This document shows, in pieces, positions 1 to 6,784 of a DNA stretch of 17,112 nucleotides. Location: positions 1-17,112 of the forward strand of contig JAQXIB010000013.1 in NCBI GenBank assembly GCA_029007575.1. The letters run 5' to 3'. A model generated the notes under the pieces. That model saw nothing but the letters and a program-made list of their open reading frames with translations. It was not told where the DNA came from and searched no databases. The first letter of the stretch is position 1. Every line of letters begins with the position of its first letter. The position numbers and the translations under genes were made by a program. This DNA is from Clostridiales bacterium (GTDB lineage: Bacteria > Bacillota > Clostridia > Oscillospirales > Ruminococcaceae).

Positions 1-584
1 GCAGCCGATATCAGAAATGCTATCAGCAAAAATTGATTGATTTCTGCTTTGTATATCGAATTTTGATGTGCTTTTTGAAGAACACCGATTGCTCCACTGA
101 ATACAAATGAACCAAGACAGCAAAACAGCCATTGAAAAGAGGCACGTCGATTTTCCTTTTTGCTGTCAATGGACAAAACAAGCGTCATAATAATAAGTCC
201 GACACCAATATATTGCCATATGCTGACGGATTCATTCCAGAAAATCGCTCCGGATAAAGCCGGGATAAGCATGGAGGAAGAAATAATAACCGAAGTATAA
301 GAAAAGGGACCCAACGTAAGCGCTAATATATTTAGGATCGTACTTCCCAAGGTGGAAACGCCGTACAGAATACCAAGTGCAATAGTATAAAACGACATTT
401 CTGAGATTCCACCTGAGAAAATCAAAATGACGATGATAGAAAAAACCGTAGACAATGTGTTCAGCAAATAAATATCTGCATTTCTTTTCACATACTTCTT
501 ACTATATACATTACGCAGTAAACCATATAGCAATGTAATCAAGATGGAAATGTAAAGCAATAAATATGGATTTATATTTTTCAT
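1..584 (-). CDS. EamA/DMT-superfamily transporter, C-terminus beyond the window
   Basis: The frame opens with ATG at 584, reads MKNINPYLLLYISILITLLY, and stays open to the window edge, giving about 194 residues. It is almost wholly hydrophobic and made of successive membrane helices broken by short charged loops (for example SKKYVKRN and DSKKENRR). The order, including the segment around LALTLGPFSYTSVIISSSML followed by a small-residue helix and an acidic W-N-E turn, is that of the first EamA repeat. The second repeat starts near residue 150 and is cut off. Complete family members have about ten helices and 280-300 residues, so roughly a third is missing. An AAAGGACG ribosome binding site lies upstream. 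A promoter (677-705) and an inverted repeat (647-671) precede it, so it is probably transcribed separately from the sugar locus. The substrate cannot be told; EamA proteins export or import small metabolites. Confidence 0.75.
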   Translation of the reverse strand, partial: MKNINPYLLLYISILITLLYGLLRNVYSKKYVKRNADIYLLNTLSTVFSIIVILIFSGGISEMSFYTIALGILYGVSTLGSTILNILALTLGPFSYTSVIISSSMLIPALSGAIFWNESVSIWQYIGVGLIIMTLVLSIDSKKENRRASFQWLFCCLGSFVFSGAIGVLQKAHQNSIYKAEINQFLLIAFLISA

Positions 585-646
585 GTTTGAGATTCGTCCT
601 TTTTGTATTCCCGGATTAAATATCAAAGCAGTGCGTGTTTAACGCC

Positions 647-671
647 GATATCATGAACAATTTTTGATATC
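647..671. promoter_or_regulatory. Inverted and direct repeat, candidate operator of the transporter gene
   Basis: GATATCA (647-653) and TGATATC (665-671) are perfect inverted arms around an 11-nt centre. GATATCAT is also a direct repeat (647-654 and 666-673). The element lies just downstream of the predicted -10 box, covering roughly +1 to +25, a typical repressor site. No regulator can be assigned to it. Confidence 0.45.
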
Positions 672-676
672 ATCCT

Positions 677-705
677 ATTATAAAACGCCCTTACTCCTCT
701 GGCAA
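677..705 (-). promoter_or_regulatory. Sigma-A-type promoter for the EamA transporter gene
   Basis: On the minus strand TTGCCA (705-700), a 17-nt spacer and TATAAT (682-677) form a near-consensus promoter. It lies wholly inside the terminator hairpin of the upstream sugar locus, with the T-rich 3' arm of the stem supplying part of the -10 box. Confidence 0.6.
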
Positions 706-728
706 TTCGGATATACGGGCGTTTTATA
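679..728 (-). terminator. Intrinsic terminator closing the sugar-utilisation locus
   Basis: Perfect 12-bp arms TATAAAACGCCC (679-690) and GGGCGTTTTATA (717-728) enclose a 26-nt loop. Read on the minus strand, the GC-rich core GGGCG is followed directly by TTTTATA. It begins 22 nt after the stop of the solute-binding protein gene, which fits a terminator for that transcript. Symmetry also allows some termination in the other direction. Confidence 0.7.
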
Positions 729-749
729 GTGTGTATCTTTCAATATTAA

Positions 750-2267
750 TTATTTGCTTTCTTTCCAGCCGCTGGTGTCAACACCAAGTCCCTCAATCTG
801 CGCTTCCACGCCTTCTTTTAGGATTTTGTCGTATTGTTCCAAAAAAGTCTTGTCATCAATATAATCGGACACCCACATTTCCAAGTATCTCGACAACATA
901 TCCGTGGAGTCAATAGTAGGTCCTAACACCCATTGAGTTTGAGGTATCCGAGGAAAAACCTGCTTGAACCATTCTTCAAGTGCCGGGGGAATGGCGCTTC
1001 CTTTGACTGCACCCAAAGCCTGTCCTTGCATTTCAATTACGATTTGGCTCGTGTTTTCCGGTTTGGTAATCCATTGTAAAAAACGAACAGCCGCTTCCTC
1101 GCGCCCCTTGTTTCCCTCTACCGCAGGTCTAACGATATTAAACGAGTTAGCAACAGGCGGCTGATAGGGACCGGTTTCATATTCCACGTCTGCCGCATAT
1201 TGAGAAGTGGAAGAATCGGCAACAGGTGCAGGAAACATCCCATATTCAAAGGGCCGTGTCATATCGGCGTTTTCCAATGCAAGGCGGCTAACGCCATCCT
1301 CCATCATGGCAACCTTACCTTCTTTCCAGAGGGTTTCATAATCGGTATTGGCAGCACCCTCCTGTAAGACATCTTTGTATTTGCGTTTGACCTGCTTGTA
1401 GATTTCCAGAACAGCAGGATTGTTTTTGGAATAAAACTGCCCTTCATATTCAGCCCGAAGCAATTCATTCTGGCTCATAATTCCGTTTCCGTCATAATCC
1501 CATTTATCTTTCATTTTTAAGGAGAAAGTAGGGCCGAGAGAAAATTGAATGTCCCAACAATTAATAATTGGAGTCTTATTCAGTGACCAAGGACCTACAG
1601 CAATATATCCCGCATCATTTATTTTCTCACATATAGTGATAAATTCTTCCCAGTTTTTTGGGACTGAGACGCCGACCTTTTTAAAAATATCCTTGTTATA
1701 GAAATAAGCAGTCGCTACACCGGGATACAGTGTGACAGGGATTGCTACAATATTTCCGTTAGCATCGGATGTCATATAGCTGTTCCACAGATAGGAAGGA
1801 AATGTATCCTTCCATTTTTCATTACCTTCTATGTATATATTGGGTTGTTCTAGATAGGAATTGAGCGGAATAAACCAGTTTCGATCAGCGTAAGTAGCTC
1901 CCTGCATAAACGTGATGTCCGCCGGAGTGCCTGCCGAAATTTCTGTTATCATCCATTGAGCCCAATCGCCAAAAGCGCCTTTGCCACGTTCCCATGTTAT
2001 GGTAACATTGGGATACATCTTGGTGAATTCATCCGCCAATTTTTGACTTGCTTGAATAACGATAGGGTTGTCCGCAGTTGGTTCGGTAATTACGGACGGC
2101 ATAATTGCTTGAAGATCCACTTTTAATTCAATCGGTTTTCCGTCATTTATCGTGCCGTATTCCCCAGCGGTTACAGTTTCATCCCCGCTTGAATCTTTTG
2201 GCTTGCAAGCTACGAAAGACAATAGAAGCAGGATGCAAACCAGGCAGGATAGAAGTCTTCTCATCAT
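750..2267 (-). CDS. Solute-binding lipoprotein of a CUT1 sugar ABC transporter, with EF-hand loop
   Basis: Extracellular type-1 sugar-binding protein of 505 residues that delivers ligand to the two permeases encoded before it. The ATG at 2267 is chosen because a GTG five codons upstream (2282) overlaps the AGGAGG at 2279-2274, which is the ribosome binding site for 2267. Residues 1-20 are a signal peptide (MMRRLL then a hydrophobic run) ending in the lipobox FVA-C, with Cys21 as the lipid anchor. The body shows family features: LADEFTKMYPNVTITW (77-92), GTPADITFMQ (113-122), AYFYNKDIFKKVGV (187-200) and FLQWITKPENTSQIV (396-410). Residues 257-268 (DYDGNGIMSQNE) match the canonical EF-hand loop, with Asp, Asp, Asn and Glu at positions 1, 3, 5 and 12, which suggests structural calcium as in the AlgQ alginate-binding proteins. 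It is the last gene before the terminator. Ligand specificity cannot be read from the sequence. Confidence 0.9.
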   Translation of the reverse strand: MMRRLLSCLVCILLLLSFVACKPKDSSGDETVTAGEYGTINDGKPIELKVDLQAIMPSVITEPTADNPIVIQASQKLADEFTKMYPNVTITWERGKGAFGDWAQWMITEISAGTPADITFMQGATYADRNWFIPLNSYLEQPNIYIEGNEKWKDTFPSYLWNSYMTSDANGNIVAIPVTLYPGVATAYFYNKDIFKKVGVSVPKNWEEFITICEKINDAGYIAVGPWSLNKTPIINCWDIQFSLGPTFSLKMKDKWDYDGNGIMSQNELLRAEYEGQFYSKNNPAVLEIYKQVKRKYKDVLQEGAANTDYETLWKEGKVAMMEDGVSRLALENADMTRPFEYGMFPAPVADSSTSQYAADVEYETGPYQPPVANSFNIVRPAVEGNKGREEAAVRFLQWITKPENTSQIVIEMQGQALGAVKGSAIPPALEEWFKQVFPRIPQTQWVLGPTIDSTDMLSRYLEMWVSDYIDDKTFLEQYDKILKEGVEAQIEGLGVDTSGWKESK

Positions 2268-2375
2268 AAATAACCTCCTCACATATTACAACGAATTGTA
2301 CAATCAGATGAAAGTTAAAGCTCTTTTACATAATCCAGGTTCTCTCAAAAAGGAAGGAACTGAAACACACAGGAC

Positions 2376-3197
2376 TTATAGTTTCAGCGCTGTGCTGGCC
2401 AAACCTTCCACATAATACCTGTTTGCAAACAAAAATAAGAAAACCAGCAGCAAAGAAGCAACCAAATATCCGGCATACATTGCCGGCTGAGTGCTGGCGG
2501 CATATTTTAAAAGCAGTGAAGCAGATACGGTCAACAAATTTTCATTTTTGATGGTAATCATAGGCCAAAAATAGTCGTTCCAAACATTGCTGAACTGCAT
2601 AATTGTCATGGTTCCTAATATAGGTAAGGACAGCGGCAAACAGATTCGTGTATAAATAAAGAATTCTTTTGCGCCATCAATTCTGGCGGCCTCGAAGATT
2701 CCCTCCGGAAGCCCCGCAAAAAAGCCACGCAGGAGAAAAACACCGGAAACAGGCGCTCCCACCCACATAGGAAGAATCATAATAGCATAATTATCGATCC
2801 CGATCGTGCCTTTATACAACATATAACTCGGGACCAAAGTCAAACATCCGGGCACCATCATCAATGCCATAACAAACATATATAAAAAGTTCTGACCGGG
2901 AAATTTCATTCTAGCATAAGCATAAGCAGAAAGAGATGAGATAAACAAAACGCCGGCAGTTCCAAGAATAGCAACCAACAAAGTGTTAAGAATCGGACGA
3001 ACGAGTTTTTCCAGTGCGTACCAAAAATTCGAGAAATAAAGCGGAAGTGTTGGATACCACTGTGTTTCAGTAAAGTTTGTAGGAGATTTAAAAGCACCCC
3101 ATAAAGCCATTGCCAAAGGATATAAAAGAAGAATTAGTAAAACAAAGAGGGTGGTATGCAGGAAAAAGCCTGATACATACCTTTTACAACTTTTCAT
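2376..3197 (-). CDS. CUT1 sugar ABC transporter permease, MalG type
   Basis: Inner-membrane permease of 273 residues, the usual size for this family, with about six membrane helices. The cytoplasmic EAA loop that docks on the ATPase is intact: EAARIDGAKEFF starts at residue 169 and is followed by the expected ICLPLSLPILG segment (185-195). Other family signatures are SLSAYAYARMKFPG (88-101) and WNDYFWP (206-212). The C-terminus VEGLASTALKL resembles the conserved G-x-x-x-G-A-x-K ending of MalG proteins. An AAAGGGG ribosome binding site precedes ATG 3197. The gene is 93 nt after the MalF-type gene and 108 nt before the binding-protein gene, with no terminator seen in either gap. No ATPase is encoded in the locus; CUT1 systems of Firmicutes commonly share one MsmX-type ATPase encoded elsewhere. 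Confidence 0.93.
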   Translation of the reverse strand: MKSCKRYVSGFFLHTTLFVLLILLLYPLAMALWGAFKSPTNFTETQWYPTLPLYFSNFWYALEKLVRPILNTLLVAILGTAGVLFISSLSAYAYARMKFPGQNFLYMFVMALMMVPGCLTLVPSYMLYKGTIGIDNYAIMILPMWVGAPVSGVFLLRGFFAGLPEGIFEAARIDGAKEFFIYTRICLPLSLPILGTMTIMQFSNVWNDYFWPMITIKNENLLTVSASLLLKYAASTQPAMYAGYLVASLLLVFLFLFANRYYVEGLASTALKL

Positions 3198-3290
3198 GAT
3201 AGGCCCCTTTCCGTCGCAATAGTATCAGTAGTAGATCCCAAAGATACCGCATGACAGAATCTTTAAAGCTGATTAATTATATTGAAGCGA

Positions 3291-4193
3291 TCATTCGCTG
3301 GATTTCACAAACTTCATGGTCATAATTGTTATGATCAGAATTAAGAAAAACAAAACAGTACCCATAGCACTTGCGTATCCCATGCGATCTGCCTTGAATG
3401 CTTGCGTAAACATATAATAGCCAGGCACCATTGTACGGAATCCCGGTCCGCCGTTTGTAAGGATAATCTGAGTAGAATAATCCTGTATACCACCAATAAT
3501 GCCAAAGACAAGGAAGTATTTGATTTGTCCCATTACCGAAGGCAAATCAATGCTGAAAAAGCGACGGATTCTTCCTGCGCCATCCAGCACCGAACTTTCA
3601 ATCACCTCTGTGGAAATGCCTGTCAATCCTGACATGTATACCAACACGGAAGTGCCTCCAACCCATGGGAATCCCATAAATATGATACTGAATATAATAA
3701 GATTCGGATTGCCGAGCCAATCGATCGCCTGTTCTGGTCCCACAAAGCCTAATAAACGGCAGAGAGACACCATAAGTCCGTTGTTAGGATCGTAAATATT
3801 TTTCCAAATCAAAGTTCCGACTACACCCGGAGCAACCATAGGCAGTAAAATCATTACCCGATAAAAGTATTTCATCCGGGATGAACGTACACCAAAAATA
3901 AGCTCAGCCACAATCAAAGGTACGATTACGCTGATAATCAACCGCGGAATCATGATTTCCAGCAGTACACCGAAGGAGTTTAAAAAGATCTTGTCTTGAA
4001 ACAACTCCTTGAAGTTATTGAGCCCGATAAATACCTCCCTGCCGGTGCTATCCCATTCAAAAAAAGAATGATATAACCCACTAAAAGCCGGATAATATGA
4101 ATACACCGCAAGCAGTATAATCTGTGGAAGCAAAAAAAGATAAGCCAATCGTGCTTTATACATGCGGCGAAGCAGAGATGTCAATTTTTGCAT
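3291..4193 (-). CDS. CUT1 sugar ABC transporter permease, MalF type
   Basis: Permease of 300 residues with about six helices, partner of the MalG-type protein. A positively charged N-terminus is followed by the first helix (YLFLLPQIILLAVYSYYPAF), typical of the short Gram-positive MalF/UgpA form. The EAA loop is a variant, ESSVLDGAGRIRRFFSIDLP (199-218), keeping the Glu, the Gly at position 7 and the Leu-Pro. TNGGPG (247-251), the characteristic segment before the last helix pair, is present. Enterobacterial MalF has a large Ig-like periplasmic P2 loop; this protein is too short to hold one. GGAAGTGA precedes ATG 4193. The gene starts 27 nt after the stop of the small Ig-like membrane protein, which suggests translational closeness and a functional link. 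Confidence 0.93.
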   Translation of the reverse strand: MQKLTSLLRRMYKARLAYLFLLPQIILLAVYSYYPAFSGLYHSFFEWDSTGREVFIGLNNFKELFQDKIFLNSFGVLLEIMIPRLIISVIVPLIVAELIFGVRSSRMKYFYRVMILLPMVAPGVVGTLIWKNIYDPNNGLMVSLCRLLGFVGPEQAIDWLGNPNLIIFSIIFMGFPWVGGTSVLVYMSGLTGISTEVIESSVLDGAGRIRRFFSIDLPSVMGQIKYFLVFGIIGGIQDYSTQIILTNGGPGFRTMVPGYYMFTQAFKADRMGYASAMGTVLFFLILIITIMTMKFVKSSE

Positions 4194-4220
4194 AAAATCA
4201 CTTCCGTTTCATCAGTTAAA

Positions 4221-4682
4221 TTATTCTCCAAATATATCTTCAATGGTTATCTGCGAATCATCGGTAGTTGTGGTAACGGGCCTTTTAAGCTCCACTGTAA
4301 AGTCCAGAGTAGCAGGCACGGACACTAACACAGAGTTACTCTCGTCCATGACCTGAATCGGCACATCGCCTACCTCGATGAAATCGGAAGCCAAATATGG
4401 ATAATAAACAAAATGAGCAAGTCCGTCTGCATCAGTCTTCAGTCGTGCGATTTTTACATTGCCTTTTTTAGGCAGCATATAGAGAATATGCCCTACAACA
4501 GGTGCATCGCCTTTTTTCAGTTGCACTGTAATATTTACGGGTGTTTTTCCATCGGCATAAGAGGGCTGTGGATCGATCTCTACAATTTGCAAGCTGTAGC
4601 TGTGGGCAATCAATGTATCAATCCCATAAAACGCAGCTATTGTAAGAATGATTGCAAAAATGGCAATCAATTTTTTCTTCAT
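4221..4682 (-). CDS. Membrane-anchored small Ig-like (Big_1-like) protein in the ABC transporter operon
   Basis: Protein of 153 residues from ATG 4682, which sits at proper distance from AAAAGGGG. An ATG at 4688 is too close to that site, and the upstream extension lacks a start signal. Residues 1-3 are basic (MKKK), 4-24 form one membrane helix without a lipobox or clear signal peptidase site, and 30-132 form an all-beta domain. PSYADGKTPVNITVQLKKG (40-58), PVVG (61-64), TDADGLAHFVYYP (83-95) and VGDVPIQV (104-111) follow the strand and turn pattern of bacterial Ig-like group 1 (invasin-type) domains. The tail is Thr-rich then acidic. The likely topology is N-in with the Ig domain outside the membrane. 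It lies between the wall-anchored CBM9-like gene and the MalF-type gene. A role as transporter accessory subunit is inference; its family has no function I can name. Confidence 0.7.
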   Translation of the reverse strand: MKKKLIAIFAIILTIAAFYGIDTLIAHSYSLQIVEIDPQPSYADGKTPVNITVQLKKGDAPVVGHILYMLPKKGNVKIARLKTDADGLAHFVYYPYLASDFIEVGDVPIQVMDESNSVLVSVPATLDFTVELKRPVTTTTDDSQITIEDIFGE

Positions 4683-4714
4683 TTTCATTCCCCTTTTATT
4701 TAATGTAGAATTGC

Positions 4715-4751
4715 ATTGCGAGGGATGTTCTGCTAAAACATCCCCAGCAAT
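4715..4751 (-). terminator. Strong intergenic hairpin, possible partial terminator or mRNA processing/stability element
   Basis: GGGATGTT (4722-4729) and AACATCCC (4737-4744) are perfect arms around a 7-nt loop. After a two-nt internal mismatch the stem continues with ATTGC (4715-4719) and GCAAT (4747-4751). On the minus strand it follows the wall-anchored protein gene by 65 nt and precedes the Ig-like gene. The downstream side lacks a continuous T-run, so full termination is doubtful. Confidence 0.5.
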
Positions 4752-4816
4752 ACAAAATCTTTCCACATGAGAATGCACACTTCAGGCATGTGAAGCGAAA
4801 AGAATCCAGTCTCACA

Positions 4817-6730
4817 TTAATTCTGTTTCCTTCTGCGCAGGAGACAAACTGCAGCGATGCTTATGCTCAACATTCCGAGAATCACGAATAACATATCGGA
4901 ATGACCGGTATCAGGGGTATCTTCGGAATCAGAATTATCCGGCTCGCTGGAATCATCCGGCTCACTGGAAGATACGTCGGTGGGTTCGTCATCCGCCAGA
5001 GGAGTACGTGCATATACCATTTTATACACCGAAACACGTTCTCCGCTTTCATTTGCGCCCAGCACTTGGAAACCATACGTACAACCAGGTTCCAGATTAT
5101 CAATCGTCAAGGTAGAACCGGCAACGTTTTGCTTCTTCAGGAAAGTGTATTCTCGCAAATCTCCGGATTGAGTGACTTTGAAAACAAGGACATCATATCC
5201 GGTAGCATTTTCATCCATCTCCCATTTCAGATCGACTGTTGTACTGGTAATATTCTCTTCTCCGGGAGTTATAGCCGCAGGAGCGTTCTCGGTAGGCTCC
5301 AAAGGCTGGACAGACGGTGCTGGAGCCAACGTCACCTCACCTGCTTCACGAAGATCCAAGCCAAAATGTTCTTTGCCCTTGGTGGAAGCCCAACGTAGAT
5401 CTGAGGTGTTCTGCAGACCATAACCGTCCAGATACATGATGTCAAAACCGATTTTTGCATTTTCCTGAAGTTTGGCTTTCGCTTCATTAGTAAAATAGTA
5501 TTTCAATTCACATGAAGCCGGGCTGTTGGGATTGACACTCACGCAAGGAACTTCAAGAATGGGTTTACCCGCATAATTTGTATCCGTGTATTGTTTATCT
5601 CCCTCGGCAAAGGAAAAACCAGCATTGTTCGGAACACCGCCGAAAGTATACCCTTCATAGTTGGCTGAATAAACTGCCGCGAAAGGAGCAGAATCTCCCA
5701 GCATAACGCGGCTTTCACCGACAGGCACGCCGTCTAGATTGAATAAAACCTTAATTGCCGTATATTTGTCATCAGCATCCGTGGTCTGTACAGCCACGTA
5801 GATAGCATCTTCATCCCACATCATCTTAAATGTTCCAGAAATTTCCTTGTTGGTTGTGACATTTTTAAATTCATTTGCTGGAACGTCAGCCCATTCGCTG
5901 AGATTTCCGTCCATTTCAGGTGTACCATAAATAGCTGTGGCTTTCGCTGGTTCCTTATTCTCTTCCTCTTCGGCAGGGCGCTCGTTGAGCAGCGTGATGG
6001 CGCCGATTTCCCGCAGGTCATCGTTCCACTTTGCCTGACTGGATGCCCATCCGATAGTGGTCATCTTCTCGTCAGATGGACTTGCGGCACCGTTAAAGTC
6101 ATTCCATCGGATGTCAAAGCCGATTTCGATGTTATTCGCCAATTTGGATTTCATCTCGTCATTGACTTTTAATGCGGTAACAACGGTGTACTTTCCCTCT
6201 GAGTAATCAAGTTTTATTCCCGGGTTGTTGAGAAGATTAGCACCAATTCCCTCATTGCTGCCGCCTCCATATGCATTTGCCGGATCCGCATTACCAACAT
6301 AATACGGGGCGTTATTCCAAGTGTAAACACCTGCATTTACCGCTTTCTCGCCGCCGAAGTTTACAGCAGCTTCCCCTACCGGTTTTCCGTCAAGATCCAG
6401 CAGAAATTTAATCTGGTCGTTGTTCGTATCCTGAGTAGCATCGGCAATCACAGCCTTCACATACACGGCTTCTTCGTCCCATTTCACCTGGAACGAACCT
6501 GTAGCATTGGAAGTGCCGTTTCCAATCTTCTTCAGCTCATGCACGTCGTCTCCGCTCCAATCAGTCGGAAACCCCTGGTCATCCTTCTGGCCGGTGTACT
6601 TCAGTGCAATGCCCGTCGCAGCATCCTGCGCAGAGCTTTCTGTCCCGTTTGCTGCGACAGATCCAATGGAAACCGCGCACATTGAACACAGTATGCCGGT
6701 CGCCAACAGAGCAGATAATGTTTTTTTCAT
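4817..6730 (-). CDS. Cell-wall-anchored surface protein: two CBM9-like domains, FN3 domain, sortase signal
   Basis: Secreted protein of 637 residues from ATG 6730, preceded by AAGGAGG; an in-frame ATG 14 codons upstream has no such site. A Sec signal peptide covers 1-27 (hydrophobic core LLATGILCSMCAVSIGS, then VAA). Domains at about 40-248 and 264-467 are homologous: each has a W-D-E-(E/D)-A-(V/I)-Y-V strand (residues 84-91 and 305-312), a L-D-G-x-P-V-G-E turn, an IGFDI strand (203-207 and 427-431) and a closing L-R-E-x-G-x-(I/V)-T-L. This is the carbohydrate-binding module family 9 / DOMON-like pattern. An FN3 domain follows (about 482-576). A Ser/Asp/Pro linker leads to TPDTG (605-609), a hydrophobic helix (613-630) and RRRKQN: a sortase sorting signal with Thr instead of the usual Leu. 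No catalytic domain is seen. It likely captures glycan at the wall for the transporter encoded next. Confidence 0.82.
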   Translation of the reverse strand: MKKTLSALLATGILCSMCAVSIGSVAANGTESSAQDAATGIALKYTGQKDDQGFPTDWSGDDVHELKKIGNGTSNATGSFQVKWDEEAVYVKAVIADATQDTNNDQIKFLLDLDGKPVGEAAVNFGGEKAVNAGVYTWNNAPYYVGNADPANAYGGGSNEGIGANLLNNPGIKLDYSEGKYTVVTALKVNDEMKSKLANNIEIGFDIRWNDFNGAASPSDEKMTTIGWASSQAKWNDDLREIGAITLLNERPAEEEENKEPAKATAIYGTPEMDGNLSEWADVPANEFKNVTTNKEISGTFKMMWDEDAIYVAVQTTDADDKYTAIKVLFNLDGVPVGESRVMLGDSAPFAAVYSANYEGYTFGGVPNNAGFSFAEGDKQYTDTNYAGKPILEVPCVSVNPNSPASCELKYYFTNEAKAKLQENAKIGFDIMYLDGYGLQNTSDLRWASTKGKEHFGLDLREAGEVTLAPAPSVQPLEPTENAPAAITPGEENITSTTVDLKWEMDENATGYDVLVFKVTQSGDLREYTFLKKQNVAGSTLTIDNLEPGCTYGFQVLGANESGERVSVYKMVYARTPLADDEPTDVSSSEPDDSSEPDNSDSEDTPDTGHSDMLFVILGMLSISIAAVCLLRRRKQN

Positions 6731-6759
6731 TGTTTTTTCCTCCTTACTTTTTATATCGT

Positions 6760-6784
6760 ATAAGATCTTCAACGAAAATCTTAT
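6760..6784 (-). other. Inverted repeat across the stop codon of the propeller lipoprotein gene
   Basis: ATAAGAT (6760-6766) and ATCTTAT (6778-6784) are perfect 7-bp arms with an 11-nt loop. They overlap the TAA stop at 6781-6783 and lie just before the AGGAGG of the wall-anchored protein gene. An AT-rich stem of this size could affect coupling between the two genes, but it may be chance. Confidence 0.25.

Noticed and set aside
2268..2282. GTG start at 2282 extending the binding protein by five residues
   Set aside because: The extension contains the AGGAGG that serves as ribosome binding site for ATG 2267, and no other site lies upstream of 2282.
2290..2330. CcpA (cre) site before the binding-protein gene
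   Set aside because: TGAAAG and CTTTTA half-sites are present, but their spacing does not fit the cre consensus.
4683..4778. Longer start for the Ig-like protein at 4778
   Set aside because: The extension runs through the intergenic hairpin and would place 32 polar residues before the membrane helix; AAAAGGGG lies at the internal ATG.
4901..5398. 165-residue plus-strand ORF opposite the wall-anchored protein gene
   Set aside because: It is fully antisense to a gene with clear domains and has no protein family features of its own.
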